Positions 9,257-18,582 of a stretch of 64,000 nucleotides of DNA are shown one piece after another. The stretch is taken from assembly GCF_020991455.1 (NCBI RefSeq), contig NZ_JAJMOX010000001.1:186001-250000 (forward strand), written 5' to 3'. The notes under the pieces were generated by a model. It had not been told where the DNA came from and searched no databases. It saw only the letters and a list, made by a program, of their open reading frames with translations. The translations under genes and the position numbers were made by a program. Numbering within the stretch: the stretch's first letter is position 1; each line of letters opens with the position of its first letter. This DNA comes from Flavobacterium sp. JAS. Lineage in GTDB: Bacteria > Bacteroidota > Bacteroidia > Flavobacteriales > Flavobacteriaceae.

Positions 9257-9264
9257 CAAAATTA
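9257..9264 (-). promoter_or_regulatory. rpsO promoter -7 element
   Basis: On the minus strand this reads TAATTTTG followed by CACC, a full match to the Bacteroidota TAnnTTTG box, about 54 bp before the rpsO start. The -33 box is not a clear match. Confidence 0.55.
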
Positions 9265-9366
9265 GAACTTTTTTTCGGAAAAAATAAATTTAAAGATCGA
9301 AAAATTTGAAGATTAAATAATTTAGATCCAAAATAATCAGTTTTAAGCATTTAATTCGCCTAAAAA

Positions 9367-9822
9367 TTAATATAATTTTGCAACTTCCTGATTTACAAAT
9401 TCTAAAAATCTTTCGTCAGCTTCAGTAAAAGGATCTATAACGTGGCTGTCGATATCAATTTGGCCAATATTTACACCATCAACAAATAAAGGAACTACAA
9501 TTTCTGATTTTACCGTAAAACTACAAGCAATATAATTGTCTTGAGCGGCAACGTCCGGCACCACAAAATTTGCATTGCTTTCAGCTACTTGTCCGCAAAT
9601 TCCTTTTCCAAACGGAATAACAGTATGATCTGTTTCTGCGCCAACATAAGGGCCTAAGTGCAAGGTTTTGTTTTCATGATTGGCAAAATAAAAACCAACC
9701 CAGTTATAATACTCTACATTTGCATTTAAAAGTTGGCAAATGGCTAATAATTTTTCGTCTCTAAGTGTATTAGTGTCAGCTACAATAGCGCTTATTTTTG
9801 GTTGTAATTCTTGAAATGTCAT
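9367..9822 (-). CDS. GAF-domain free methionine-(R)-sulfoxide reductase
   Basis: A 151-aa single GAF domain. It has the features of the fRMsr (MsrC/YebR) family, which reduces free methionine-R-sulfoxide in the cytoplasm: YNWVGFYF at about 40, GKGICGQVAE with one catalytic-region Cys, DNYIACSFTVKSEIVVPL with the second Cys, and IGQIDIDSHVIDPFTEADE near the end. A -7-like box (TACTTTTG on the minus strand, 9840-9847) lies just upstream. It is a single gene between rpsO and the divergent xrtF. Confidence 0.88.
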   Translation of the reverse strand: MTFQELQPKISAIVADTNTLRDEKLLAICQLLNANVEYYNWVGFYFANHENKTLHLGPYVGAETDHTVIPFGKGICGQVAESNANFVVPDVAAQDNYIACSFTVKSEIVVPLFVDGVNIGQIDIDSHVIDPFTEADERFLEFVNQEVAKLY

Positions 9823-9894
9823 GATATAAAAATTTTATACAAAAGTATTTAAAGCTAAACTCAAAAAATACATAAATTTGAAAAAAAAATCCCT

Positions 9895-10431
9895 TTGAGA
9901 AAATATTTAATACAGTTCAAACCTTTCCTGATTTTTATAGGTACTTTTTTTACCGCTTATATTGTACTTACATTTATATATAAGGTCTATTTGAGTAGTT
10001 TTGAAGTAAGTGATGTCGATGGAATTACAAAAATCGTAGGTCGTAATGTCGAACAATTAATGCAATTGTTTAATCAGGATTTTCAAGTCGATAAAAACCA
10101 CTTGAATTCATGGTTAGATATCTGGTATAATAAAAAACATATGGCACGAATTATCGAAGGCTGTAATGCAGTTAGTGTTATTATTTTGTTCGTTTCGTTT
10201 GTTGTTGCTTTCTCTGGAAAGTTTAAACCAACGTTGTTTTTTATTTTATTTGGAATTCTGTTAATATATATATGTAATGTTGTTCGAATTGCTTCATTAG
10301 TTGTTTTGGTTTATAATTTTCCCGGGTACACTCATTTTTTGCACGGCGTCTTTTTTCCTTTAGTTATTTACGGAATAGTATTTACTTTATGGTTTTTTTG
10401 GATTAATAAATTTTCAAAATATGCTAGATAA
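9895..10431 (+). CDS. xrtF: exosortase family protein XrtF
   Basis: A 178-aa multi-pass membrane protein with the exosortase catalytic residues: Cys in RIIEGCNAVSVI (about 91), Arg in CNVVRIASL (about 128) and His in YTHFLHGVFFPL (about 147). Exosortases are transpeptidase-like enzymes that cut C-terminal sorting signals of exported proteins. Only a TTG start fits the full N-terminus (LRKYLIQFKPF); the next in-frame Met is near residue 56, beyond the first membrane segment. The last 11 bases overlap the next gene. No protein in the window has an obvious matching sorting tail. Confidence 0.88.
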   Translation: MRKYLIQFKPFLIFIGTFFTAYIVLTFIYKVYLSSFEVSDVDGITKIVGRNVEQLMQLFNQDFQVDKNHLNSWLDIWYNKKHMARIIEGCNAVSVIILFVSFVVAFSGKFKPTLFFILFGILLIYICNVVRIASLVVLVYNFPGYTHFLHGVFFPLVIYGIVFTLWFFWINKFSKYAR

Positions 10432-10867
10432 TATAAAGGAGTACAAATTAAAAATTCTGGTTTCGATTCTGGTTGTGTTTTGTTTTGGAGTTATCAGAGC
10501 ATTTGAAGATCAATTGTTTTATGATCCCTTTTTGGTTTACTTCAAAGAAAATTTTAAAAATTTGCCTTTTCCTGAAGTTGATTATTTTAAACTTTTCTTC
10601 GGACTTTTTTTTAGGTATGTTCTAAATACAGTGCTGTCTTTACTGTTAATTTATGTATTGTTTCAAGATATAGAAATTCTTAAATTCAGTACATTTATGT
10701 ATGGCTTTTTTCTGGTGCTTCTTTTTGTAATGTTTTTTATCATTATTAAATACTTTCCAGATGCAAACTGGCTTCTTTTTTATGTAAGACGGTTTATTAT
10801 TCAGCCTATATTTATATTGTTGTTTATTCCGGCATTTTATTATCAGCAGCAAAATCTTAAAAAATAA
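10421..10867 (+). CDS. exosortase F-associated membrane protein
   Basis: A 148-aa protein with four predicted membrane segments and few polar residues. It contains DQLFYDPFLVYFKENF after the first helix, typical of the flavobacterial family always found beside XrtF. Its ATG lies inside the end of xrtF, so the two are translationally coupled. The molecular role is unknown; a structural partner of the exosortase is the simplest idea. Confidence 0.82.
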   Translation: MLDNIKEYKLKILVSILVVFCFGVIRAFEDQLFYDPFLVYFKENFKNLPFPEVDYFKLFFGLFFRYVLNTVLSLLLIYVLFQDIEILKFSTFMYGFFLVLLFVMFFIIIKYFPDANWLLFYVRRFIIQPIFILLFIPAFYYQQQNLKK

Positions 10868-10913
10868 CATTTTATTAAATCTTTTTTAAAGTCTTTTTAG
10901 GTATTTTTGCGGT

Positions 10914-11312
10914 ATGAATGTAAAGAAGTGCACCGGATTATTTTTAGCGTTCCTATTGTTGGTTTCCAACATTGGGTTTGCTTTTGATGTGCATTATTGT
11001 GGAGGCGAAATTGCTTCTGTTTCATTAAATACTACAGCTTCTGCATCTCGTGAAAAGAAATGTTGCGGAGCTTCCGAAAAAAAATCATCTTGTTGTAAAG
11101 ACAAAGTAGTTCATTTCGAAAAGAAATCAGATAATGCTACTTTTAAGGTTTTCTTTTTTCAATTAGCTTTTCCTGCGGTAATTCAGGATTACAAGCCAAT
11201 GGTTTTTGTTTCGATCCCGAATTTCAAAAGCAATCAGATCACTTCGTATTACGCTGATGCGAATGCGCCGCCCTTATTTAAATTATACAATCAATACATT
11301 TTTTACTCCTGA
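10914..11312 (+). CDS. HYC_CC_PP family secreted Cys-rich protein
   Basis: A 132-aa protein with a signal peptide (about 1-24). It carries the family hallmarks in order: HYCGG right after the signal peptide, two CC pairs (KCCGAS, SSCCKD) in a Lys-rich stretch, and an NAPPLFKLY ending with the PP. The clustered cysteines suggest metal binding in the periplasm. It precedes a TonB receptor and a secreted HMA protein, which supports a role in copper or related metal handling (inference). Confidence 0.75.
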   Translation: MNVKKCTGLFLAFLLLVSNIGFAFDVHYCGGEIASVSLNTTASASREKKCCGASEKKSSCCKDKVVHFEKKSDNATFKVFFFQLAFPAVIQDYKPMVFVSIPNFKSNQITSYYADANAPPLFKLYNQYIFYS

Positions 11313-11429
11313 TTTTAATGTTTAGAATCAAGCTGTTTATTGGCTTGCATTATACTGTTTAGTTATTTTTTCATTTAATGAGAATTTCTATAAAAACAGT
11401 TTTTCTAATTAACATTAAAATCATTTTTT

Positions 11430-13436
11430 ATGCAAAAAAATATCATGCTTTTTTGTATGATTTTATTTTCTATTTCTGCTTTTTCACAAGAAGATTTAGA
11501 GGAAGTTAAAATCACAAAGAAGCAAAAAGGAATTAAAAAATCCTATACGCTTACCTCAAATACATCTGTTATTACGAGTAAAGAACTGCTGAAAGCGGCA
11601 TGTTGTAATTTGGCCGAAAGCTTCGAGACAAATCCGTCAATCGATGTGAATTTTTCTGATGCTTTAACAGGAACAAAACAAATAAAAATGTTAGGGCTTA
11701 CAAGTCCGTATTTGATGATTACCGAGGAGAATATCCCTTCGGTACGTGGAGCTTCTCAGGCTTACGGATTGTCATTTACACCTGGGACATGGATTGAAAG
11801 TGTTCAGATTACCAAAGGAGCCGGAAGTGTAATTAACGGTTACGAAAGTATTTCGGGGCAAATAAATACAGAGCTTCTAAAACCATTAAACGACATTCCG
11901 TTCTTTTTGAATGTCTACGGTTCTACCGATGCAAGGTTTGAGGTAAACACGCATTTCAATAAAAAACTATCTGATAAATGGGCGACAAGTTTGTTCGTTC
12001 ACGGAAATGCACGTGTCGCAAAAAACGACATGAATGACGATGGTTTTCTGGATAATCCGCTAGGGAAACAAATCAACGTTTTAAATCGCTATCAATATTA
12101 TGATGCAGAAAGCGGTTTGGTAAGTTTTATCAATTTCAGATATATGAATGATAAAAAACAAACAGGAGAAGTTGATTTTGATAAAGACAGAGATCGCGGA
12201 ACTACAAATCACTGGGGCTCAGAAATCAACACAGAGCGGTTTGATGTTTCTACAAAAATTGGGTATGTTTTTAAAGATATGCCATATCAAAGTATTGGTT
12301 TTCAGAATGCTTTTAATAGTCATAATCAGAATTCTTATTTTGGTTTGAATTTGTATGATATTAAGCAGAATAGTTTTTATTCGAATTTGATTTTCAATTC
12401 GATTATCAATAATACCATGCACAAGTTCTCGACAGGTTTAAATTTTACTTACGACCAATATCAGGAATTTGTGAACGTAAATGATTATAGCAGAATCGAT
12501 AATTCGGTTGGAGCATTCTTTGAATATACGTATGATAATACAGATAATTTCAGTTTAATTCTGGGTGGAAGAGTAGATAATCATAATCGTTTAGGCTTTT
12601 TTGTAACGCCCCGTTTACACATGAGATACAATCCGTGGAAAGATGGAGTTATTCGTTTTTCTGCCGGAAGAGGAAAACGTTCGGCTAACATTTTTGCCGA
12701 GAATCAACAGCTTTTTGCAAGTTCAAGAACATTCTCAATTTTAGACCATAGCGGAAAAATTTATGGTTTGAATCCTGAAATTGCTTGGAATTATGGGGTT
12801 AGTTTTTCTCAGAAGTTTAAAATTTTCAATAAAAATGCCGAAGCAGGATTTGATTTCTACAGAACCGATTTTCAAAATCAGGCCGTTGTCGATTTGATGC
12901 AGAGTCCGCAAGAAGTTTTGTTTTATAATCTAAAAGGAAGTTCGTTTGCAAATAGTTTTCAGTTTGAGTTCAATTATGAGTTGATTCATAATTTAAATTT
13001 GAGAACAGCCTATAAATATTACGATATTCAAACCGATTATTTGAGAGGAACTTTTCAGCGTCCGTTACAGGCAAAACACCGTTTTTTAGGAAATTTGGAG
13101 TATGAAACGCAATTAAGCAATGGAAAACAATGGAAGTTTGATTATACTTTTAATTGGTCAGGAAAACAACAATTACCTTATACAGCATCAAATCCTGTAG
13201 AGGATCAGTTCCCTGATTTTTCGCCATCTTATGCTGTTATGAATATGCAGGTTACAAGAGTGCTTTCGCCTGTTTTTGAAGTATATGTTGGAGGAGAAAA
13301 CATTGGAAATTACAAACAACAGAAAGCAATTTTGGGTGCCGAAGATCCTTTTGGACCTAATTTTGATGCTTCTGTAGCATACGCACCAATTTTTGGACAA
13401 ATGTATTACGCAGGATTACGATTTAAAATAAAATAA
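11430..13436 (+). CDS. TonB-dependent receptor, probably metal-related
   Basis: A 668-aa protein with a signal peptide (MILFSISAFSQ). There is no carboxypeptidase-like domain; the plug follows directly (about 35-160), with ITSKELLKAACCNLAESFETN, MLGLTSPYLMITEENIP and VQITKGAGSVINGYESISGQIN. The rest is barrel, ending in GQMYYAGLRFKIK. The CC pair in the plug is a feature I associate with copper-linked receptors of this phylum. It is flanked by a Cys-rich secreted protein and an HMA-domain protein on the same strand, 30 bp before the latter, which points to metal transport rather than carbohydrate uptake. Confidence 0.82.
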   Translation: MQKNIMLFCMILFSISAFSQEDLEEVKITKKQKGIKKSYTLTSNTSVITSKELLKAACCNLAESFETNPSIDVNFSDALTGTKQIKMLGLTSPYLMITEENIPSVRGASQAYGLSFTPGTWIESVQITKGAGSVINGYESISGQINTELLKPLNDIPFFLNVYGSTDARFEVNTHFNKKLSDKWATSLFVHGNARVAKNDMNDDGFLDNPLGKQINVLNRYQYYDAESGLVSFINFRYMNDKKQTGEVDFDKDRDRGTTNHWGSEINTERFDVSTKIGYVFKDMPYQSIGFQNAFNSHNQNSYFGLNLYDIKQNSFYSNLIFNSIINNTMHKFSTGLNFTYDQYQEFVNVNDYSRIDNSVGAFFEYTYDNTDNFSLILGGRVDNHNRLGFFVTPRLHMRYNPWKDGVIRFSAGRGKRSANIFAENQQLFASSRTFSILDHSGKIYGLNPEIAWNYGVSFSQKFKIFNKNAEAGFDFYRTDFQNQAVVDLMQSPQEVLFYNLKGSSFANSFQFEFNYELIHNLNLRTAYKYYDIQTDYLRGTFQRPLQAKHRFLGNLEYETQLSNGKQWKFDYTFNWSGKQQLPYTASNPVEDQFPDFSPSYAVMNMQVTRVLSPVFEVYVGGENIGNYKQQKAILGAEDPFGPNFDASVAYAPIFGQMYYAGLRFKIK

Positions 13437-13465
13437 TAAATTTATAAACTTTAATAATAGACAAA

Positions 13466-13810
13466 ATGAAAAATATACTTTTAATTGCATTAGTAGCTTT
13501 TTTAGGATTTTCCGCGCAAGCTCAAACTAAGAAAAATAAGAATTTAAAATACACTACAGAAGTAAATGGTAATTGTGAACAATGTAAAAAGCGTATCGAG
13601 AAAGCTGCGTTTGGAGTTCCAGGGGTTAAATTTGCAAGTTGGGATATTAGTTCACATGAATTAACGGTGATTTTAAATGAAGAAAAATCGTCGCCTGCCG
13701 ATTTAAATAAGGCAATTGCCAAAGTTGGCCATGATACTAAAGAAGTTAAAGCGACAGTAGCTGATTATGACAATTTGCATTCTTGTTGTAAATACGTACG
13801 AGAAGAATAA
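13466..13810 (+). CDS. secreted heavy-metal-associated (HMA) domain protein
   Basis: A 114-aa protein with a signal peptide (ALVAFLGFSAQAQ) and one HMA ferredoxin-like domain (about 28-98). The metal-binding CxxC is in VNGNCEQCKKRIEKA, and the rest fits the fold (GVKFASWDISSHELTVIL). A second Cys pair near the C-terminus (HSCCKYV) could contribute ligands. As an exported HMA protein it probably binds copper in the periplasm. It is the last gene of the cluster and is followed by a terminator. Confidence 0.85.
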   Translation: MKNILLIALVAFLGFSAQAQTKKNKNLKYTTEVNGNCEQCKKRIEKAAFGVPGVKFASWDISSHELTVILNEEKSSPADLNKAIAKVGHDTKEVKATVADYDNLHSCCKYVREE

Positions 13811-13830
13811 TCGTAGAGAAAAATAGTGAG

Positions 13831-13856
13831 AGCCTAGGGATAACTTGGGCTTTTTT
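13831..13856 (+). terminator. terminator of the metal cluster
   Basis: AGCCTAGG / CTTGGGCT stem (two wobble pairs) with a 5-nt loop, followed by six T. Confidence 0.65.
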
Positions 13857-13950
13857 AATAGTTAATTTATCTTTAAAATATCGTATTTTATTGTGGCTAA
13901 ACTAAATTATTGTTACTTTCACGAACTTATAAATATAACCAAGCGCGTTT

Positions 13951-14637
13951 ATGAATAATTTTGATTGGACTCAATTAATTAACCCTGAATTTTATATTAC
14001 ACTAAGTATCGGTGGTTTTCAAATTGGTTTATTTATTGTTTTGTTTATAGTTTTTGCTGAAACAGGACTTTTTGCCGGATTTTTTCTGCCTGGAGACAGT
14101 TTGCTTTTTTTAGCAGGTATTTATAGCCGTGATTTAATTCAGAATGTTGTTGATATACCAGCTGATTTTCTAAACGTATTTATACTTTCTACTCTGGTTG
14201 CTATAATGGGAGTTTTGGGTAATATGACAGGTTATTGGTTTGGAGCTAAAAGTGGGTATTATCTGTTTAAAAAAGAAGATACATTCTGGTTTAAAAAGAA
14301 GTACTTATTGCAATCTAAAGATTTCTTTGAAAAATATGGTGGTAAAGCAATTATCTATGCGCGTTTCTTGCCAATTTTCAGAACCTTCGCACCAATTATT
14401 GCAGGTATAGTTTCTATGGATAAAAAGAATTTTATGTTCTATAATATTTTAAGCTCATTTTTATGGTCTTTTGTATTGATCTTTTCAGGACATTATTTGT
14501 ATGGAGTATTTCTAAAACAAGGAATAGATTTAAAGCAACACATAGAATATATCATTGTAATCATTATTATAATATCTACATTTCCGGTTCTTCTTAAGCT
14601 TTTAAAGAAAAGACCAAGTGAAAATGAAAATATATAA
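13951..14637 (+). CDS. DedA family membrane protein
   Basis: A 228-aa membrane protein with the DedA/VTT hallmarks: FAETGLFAGFFLPGDSLLFLAG in the first half, GNMTGYWFGAKSGY, and the conserved IIYARFLPIFRTFAPIIAGIVSMDKKNF. Members act in lipid-carrier or phospholipid translocation and envelope homeostasis. It is a single gene with a shared terminator. Confidence 0.9.
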   Translation: MNNFDWTQLINPEFYITLSIGGFQIGLFIVLFIVFAETGLFAGFFLPGDSLLFLAGIYSRDLIQNVVDIPADFLNVFILSTLVAIMGVLGNMTGYWFGAKSGYYLFKKEDTFWFKKKYLLQSKDFFEKYGGKAIIYARFLPIFRTFAPIIAGIVSMDKKNFMFYNILSSFLWSFVLIFSGHYLYGVFLKQGIDLKQHIEYIIVIIIIISTFPVLLKLLKKRPSENENI

Positions 14638-14649
14638 AGATAAAAACTA

Positions 14650-14687
14650 AAAAAGGTCCGAAGTTTAAACTTCGGACCTTTTTTTAT
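14650..14687. terminator. bidirectional terminator between the DedA gene and rodA
   Basis: AAAAAGGTCCGAAGTTT is mirrored by AAACTTCGGACCTTTTT, a near-perfect palindrome with T-tracts both ways. The 190 bp from here to rodA are AT-rich with nothing else recognisable. Confidence 0.8.
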
Positions 14688-14878
14688 GCTTGATAGTGAT
14701 TTTAATAATTCTTTGTTGAATTCCCCTTAAGCTATGTAGAATTGATTGTTATTTGAGTTTATTAAGCCTTAGAAAGGTCTTATAATTTGCTTCTAAACAA
14801 TGTTTCTTCTATAATTGATTTGATATTGTTAAGTTGGAATTTGGTATTTAAAAAATTGAAATTTGACTTTTCAAAAGT

Positions 14879-16114
14879 TTACCATTCATTTACTTTATTT
14901 GCATCCATTTTTAAGAAGATAAACAGTAAAATGGTGAATCCCCAAAGTCCTGAACCTCCATAAGAAAAGAATGGTAAAGGAACTCCAATTGTTGGAAAAA
15001 TTCCAATAACCATGGCAATGTTTACGAAGAAGTGAGTAAATAAAATTCCGGCAACACAGTAACCGTAAACTCTGCTGAATTTTGTTTTCTGTCTTTCTGC
15101 CAGGTAAATTACTCTTAAAAATAGGCCAACAAAAAGTGCGATAACAACCAATGAACCCACAAAGCCCCATTCTTCACCAACAGTTGTAAAGATGTAGTCA
15201 GTATGTTGTTCGGGAACGAATCCTCCTTTTGTTTGTGTTCCTTCCAGGAAACCTTTTCCTATCCAACCTCCAGATCCAATTGCAATTTCCGATTGGTTAG
15301 TGTTGTATCCAATACCTTTCATATCGACACTTTTTCCAAGTAAAATATTGAAACGGTCACGGTGGTGTTGCTTAAATATATGATCAAAAACATAATCAAC
15401 AGATAATACAAAAGCAGACATAACGGCTAGTAAAATACCGCTTAAAATAATATTTCGATCGACAGCTCTTCCTTTAAAATGTATAATTGCGAGTACTCCA
15501 AAAGCTATTAGAATAACGGCATAAGGTTCTAAAACGAGGGTTAATACAAATAATAAAATAGTAATAAAACCAGTCCAAACGTACCAAGATGGCAATCCTT
15601 CTCTGTATAAAACAACGATAAATATACTATAGATCAACGCGCTTCCCGGATCGGGCTGCGGTAAAATCAATAATACGGGCAAAAAGACAATAGCCAGAGC
15701 CTGAATTTGCCTGTTGGTTTCTTTTAAATTGATCTGAGTATCACTTAAATATTTGGCTAATGCCAATGATGTAGCGGCTTTTGCAAACTCAGATGGTTGC
15801 AAAGTAAAACTTCCAATGGCGTACCAACATCTTTGACCGGCAATAGTTTTTCCAAATAGAAATAATCCGGCTAATGATAATAAAGAGACTCCAAAAATTA
15901 TAGTAGCATATTTTTCGTAAAATTTTCCGTCAACAAAAAGTACGACAAAAATCAATGGAATCGTACAACCAATGAAAATTAATTGTTTTTGATAGGTTCC
16001 TTCAGTCGATAATAATGATGATGAATAGATATTTAGCCACCCTAATGTCACCAACGCAATGTAGATAAAAACGCTTATCCAGTCAATGTTATTTTTTACA
16101 CTTTGATTTTTCAT
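14879..16114 (-). CDS. rodA: rod-shape peptidoglycan polymerase RodA
   Basis: A 411-aa SEDS-family glycosyltransferase with about ten membrane helices. Characteristic motifs: IAGQRCWYAIGSFTLQPSEFAKAATSLALAKYL (about 90-120), PDPGSALIY and the C-terminal IGVPLPFFSYGGSGLWGFTILLFIFL. It polymerises lipid II glycan chains with PBP2. It is the last gene of the mre operon, 15 bp after mrdA. Confidence 0.95.
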   Translation of the reverse strand: MKNQSVKNNIDWISVFIYIALVTLGWLNIYSSSLLSTEGTYQKQLIFIGCTIPLIFVVLFVDGKFYEKYATIIFGVSLLSLAGLFLFGKTIAGQRCWYAIGSFTLQPSEFAKAATSLALAKYLSDTQINLKETNRQIQALAIVFLPVLLILPQPDPGSALIYSIFIVVLYREGLPSWYVWTGFITILLFVLTLVLEPYAVILIAFGVLAIIHFKGRAVDRNIILSGILLAVMSAFVLSVDYVFDHIFKQHHRDRFNILLGKSVDMKGIGYNTNQSEIAIGSGGWIGKGFLEGTQTKGGFVPEQHTDYIFTTVGEEWGFVGSLVVIALFVGLFLRVIYLAERQKTKFSRVYGYCVAGILFTHFFVNIAMVIGIFPTIGVPLPFFSYGGSGLWGFTILLFIFLKMDANKVNEW

Positions 16115-16129
16115 TTGAAATAATCTTTG

Positions 16130-18079
16130 TTAGTTTTCTTTAGTGGTGTCTATGGGTATATTTTTGACTTCTACTTTCGGTTTTACAATTTTAGCTCTCA
16201 TAACAGAATCTTTTGGAGTAGATTCAATTGCGCTGGCTGCTGTTATGCCGCCTAATTTTGCATATTCACTGACCAAACTTTTATTAAGAACTCGAATTTC
16301 TAAGTCGTTTCTTGTGATTTTCTTTCTTAAATATTTTTCGATCATTAAGCTGGCAATTGGTCCGGCAACTGTTGCACCAAAACCTCCATTTTCAATCATT
16401 ACTGCTATGGCAATTTTCGGATTGTCCTTTGGAGCAAAAGCCACAAAAATCGAGTGATCTTTAAGTTTTGTTCTAACGCCATCAATTTTTGCAAAGTTTT
16501 CAGCGGTACCTGTTTTTCCACAAATATCAATACCTTCTACTCGAAGCGCATAAGCTGTTCCTTTGTTGTATACATCAAACAAACCACTTATAACCGGAGG
16601 GAAATATTTTTGATCAATTGTTGTAACGTGTTTGGTTGTGAACTTAGTATCTATTTTTTTTCCTTCAATCTTTTTAATGATATGAGGTGTATAATAGTAA
16701 CCCTGATTGGCCACAGTTGCCATCATATTAGCCAATTGAATTGGAGTCATTAAAACTTCTCCTTGACCGATAGCATTCGATACAATTGTTGTACTTCTCC
16801 AGCCTCCGTTAGGATAAATTTTCTTGTAGGTTTTAGATGTTGGGACATTTCCTCTTTTACCTGTTGGTAAATCATAGCCCATGAACTGACCTAATCCAAA
16901 ACTTTTAACGTGATCGCTCCATACATCAACAGCTTTAGCTGGATTGTTGTATTTGTTAATAGTCAACATATATGCCTGTGCAAAGTATGTATTACAAGAA
17001 TTGTAAATTCCATTATGTAATTGATGTGGACCAAAACCGTGACATTTCATGAAACGACCTCTACCATAACTAAATCCATGATGACACATGAAAGTCGTTT
17101 GCTCATTAATAACGCCTTCTTGCAAAGCAACCAAACCAGTCAGGATTTTAAATGGAGATCCAGGAGGATATTCTGCTAAAAGTCCTCTGTCGTATAAAGG
17201 TTTTGCAATAGAATCGTGATATAAAAGAGTATAGTTTTTAGATTTTTGTCTTCCAACTAAAATTCCGGGATCAAAAGATGGAGCGGTAACTAATGCTAAA
17301 ATCTCACCGGTTTTAGGTTCAATAGCAACAATTCCTCCTCTTTTATTGATCATTAATTCTTGACCATACTTTTGAAGCTCAGCATCAATGGTTAAATTAA
17401 TGTCTTCTCCAGCAACGGCGATAGTATCGTATTTACCATCTTTATAGGAACCTATTTCGCGGTTGTATTTGTCTTTTTGAATATATTTTACACCTTTTAT
17501 ACCGCGTAAAATTTCTTCGTAACTTTGCTCAACACCTTGTTGTCCAATTAAATCACCACTATTATAATATGGGTTTTTTGCAATTAGTTTTTCGGTTACC
17601 TGAGTAATGAAGCCAAAAATGTTAGCGCCATAATCTACTTCATAATCACGAAGCGATCTTTTTTGGAAATAAAAACCGTCATATTTTCTGATTTTTTCCT
17701 GGAAAGCAGCAAATTCATTTTTATTTAACATAGCCAAAAATACAGAAGGAAGTCTTGGACTATAGACTTTTGCTTTCGCAATTCTTTTGTCGTATTCTTC
17801 TTTGGTTATATCTAATAAAGAACAGAATTCAGTAACATTAAGGTTTTCCTTGATGTCTCTCGGAATAACCATTATGTCATAAGAAGCCTGATTGGCAACT
17901 AACAGTTTACCATTTCTGTCATAAATATAGCCCCTTTCAGGATAATCATACTTCTTCTTTATTGCATTATTTTCTGATTTTAATTTGAAGGAATCATCAA
18001 TAATCTGCAAATAAAATATCCTGATCACTAGCAAAGATGCTGCAATAATAATTAAAGAGGGCAGCAGGACTTTTCTCAT
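16130..18079 (-). CDS. mrdA: penicillin-binding protein 2 (peptidoglycan transpeptidase)
   Basis: A 649-aa class B PBP: N-terminal membrane anchor (about 5-25), PBP dimer/pedestal domain with PERGYIYDRNGKLL, and a transpeptidase domain. The three active-site motifs are present: SxxK at S308-K311 (PPGSPFKIL), SCN at 361-363 (YNSCNTYF) and KTG at 522-524 (CGKTGTAEN). It cross-links wall made by RodA. Its ATG overlaps the mreD stop by 4 bp. The C-terminus is a long basic/acidic tail (VKPKVEVKN). Confidence 0.95.
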   Translation of the reverse strand: MRKVLLPSLIIIAASLLVIRIFYLQIIDDSFKLKSENNAIKKKYDYPERGYIYDRNGKLLVANQASYDIMVIPRDIKENLNVTEFCSLLDITKEEYDKRIAKAKVYSPRLPSVFLAMLNKNEFAAFQEKIRKYDGFYFQKRSLRDYEVDYGANIFGFITQVTEKLIAKNPYYNSGDLIGQQGVEQSYEEILRGIKGVKYIQKDKYNREIGSYKDGKYDTIAVAGEDINLTIDAELQKYGQELMINKRGGIVAIEPKTGEILALVTAPSFDPGILVGRQKSKNYTLLYHDSIAKPLYDRGLLAEYPPGSPFKILTGLVALQEGVINEQTTFMCHHGFSYGRGRFMKCHGFGPHQLHNGIYNSCNTYFAQAYMLTINKYNNPAKAVDVWSDHVKSFGLGQFMGYDLPTGKRGNVPTSKTYKKIYPNGGWRSTTIVSNAIGQGEVLMTPIQLANMMATVANQGYYYTPHIIKKIEGKKIDTKFTTKHVTTIDQKYFPPVISGLFDVYNKGTAYALRVEGIDICGKTGTAENFAKIDGVRTKLKDHSIFVAFAPKDNPKIAIAVMIENGGFGATVAGPIASLMIEKYLRKKITRNDLEIRVLNKSLVSEYAKLGGITAASAIESTPKDSVMRAKIVKPKVEVKNIPIDTTKEN

Positions 18080-18582
18080 CTTTTATTGGGCTTAATAAGA
18101 TAAATTATTATGATTGAAGTAATTATTGTAAATATAGAGCTGAACAATGTTCGCAGTAAAATATCCCAGATAAATTTAAATTGAAAAGCTTCAAGAATAA
18201 ACAATACAATGTGATGCAATACGACAGATACTAAGATAAATGAAAATCGCTCAGGTGTTAATGATTCGTTTAGTCTAATGGTTTGATATTCGTAGCTCAA
18301 TCCAAATGAAAACTTAAAAATATACGGTCTGTAATACGCTAAGATTACACAAGCTGTAGCGTGAATTCCGCCAGAGTTACAAAACAAGTCCATTGTTAAT
18401 CCCAGTAAAAAACTAGAAAGGATTAATCCTGTTCTGTTGCTGTTTACCGGATACAAAATAATGTATAAGATGTATGGGAAGGGACTTATATACCCTAAAA
18501 AATTCATATTATTGAAAATAACAATCTGAATTGTTAGTAACATAATAAATCGAAAAATATTGACTAACAAAGCGCTATTCAT
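18076..18582 (-). CDS. mreD: rod-shape-determining protein MreD
   Basis: A 168-aa integral membrane protein, mostly hydrophobic, with about five helices. Sequence identity in this family is weak, so the call rests on size, topology and its position overlapping mreC (8 bp) and mrdA (4 bp). The segment FLLGLTMDLFCNSGGIHATACV is a typical MreD-like stretch. Confidence 0.9.
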   Translation of the reverse strand: MNSALLVNIFRFIMLLTIQIVIFNNMNFLGYISPFPYILYIILYPVNSNRTGLILSSFLLGLTMDLFCNSGGIHATACVILAYYRPYIFKFSFGLSYEYQTIRLNESLTPERFSFILVSVVLHHIVLFILEAFQFKFIWDILLRTLFSSIFTIITSIIIIYLIKPNKR

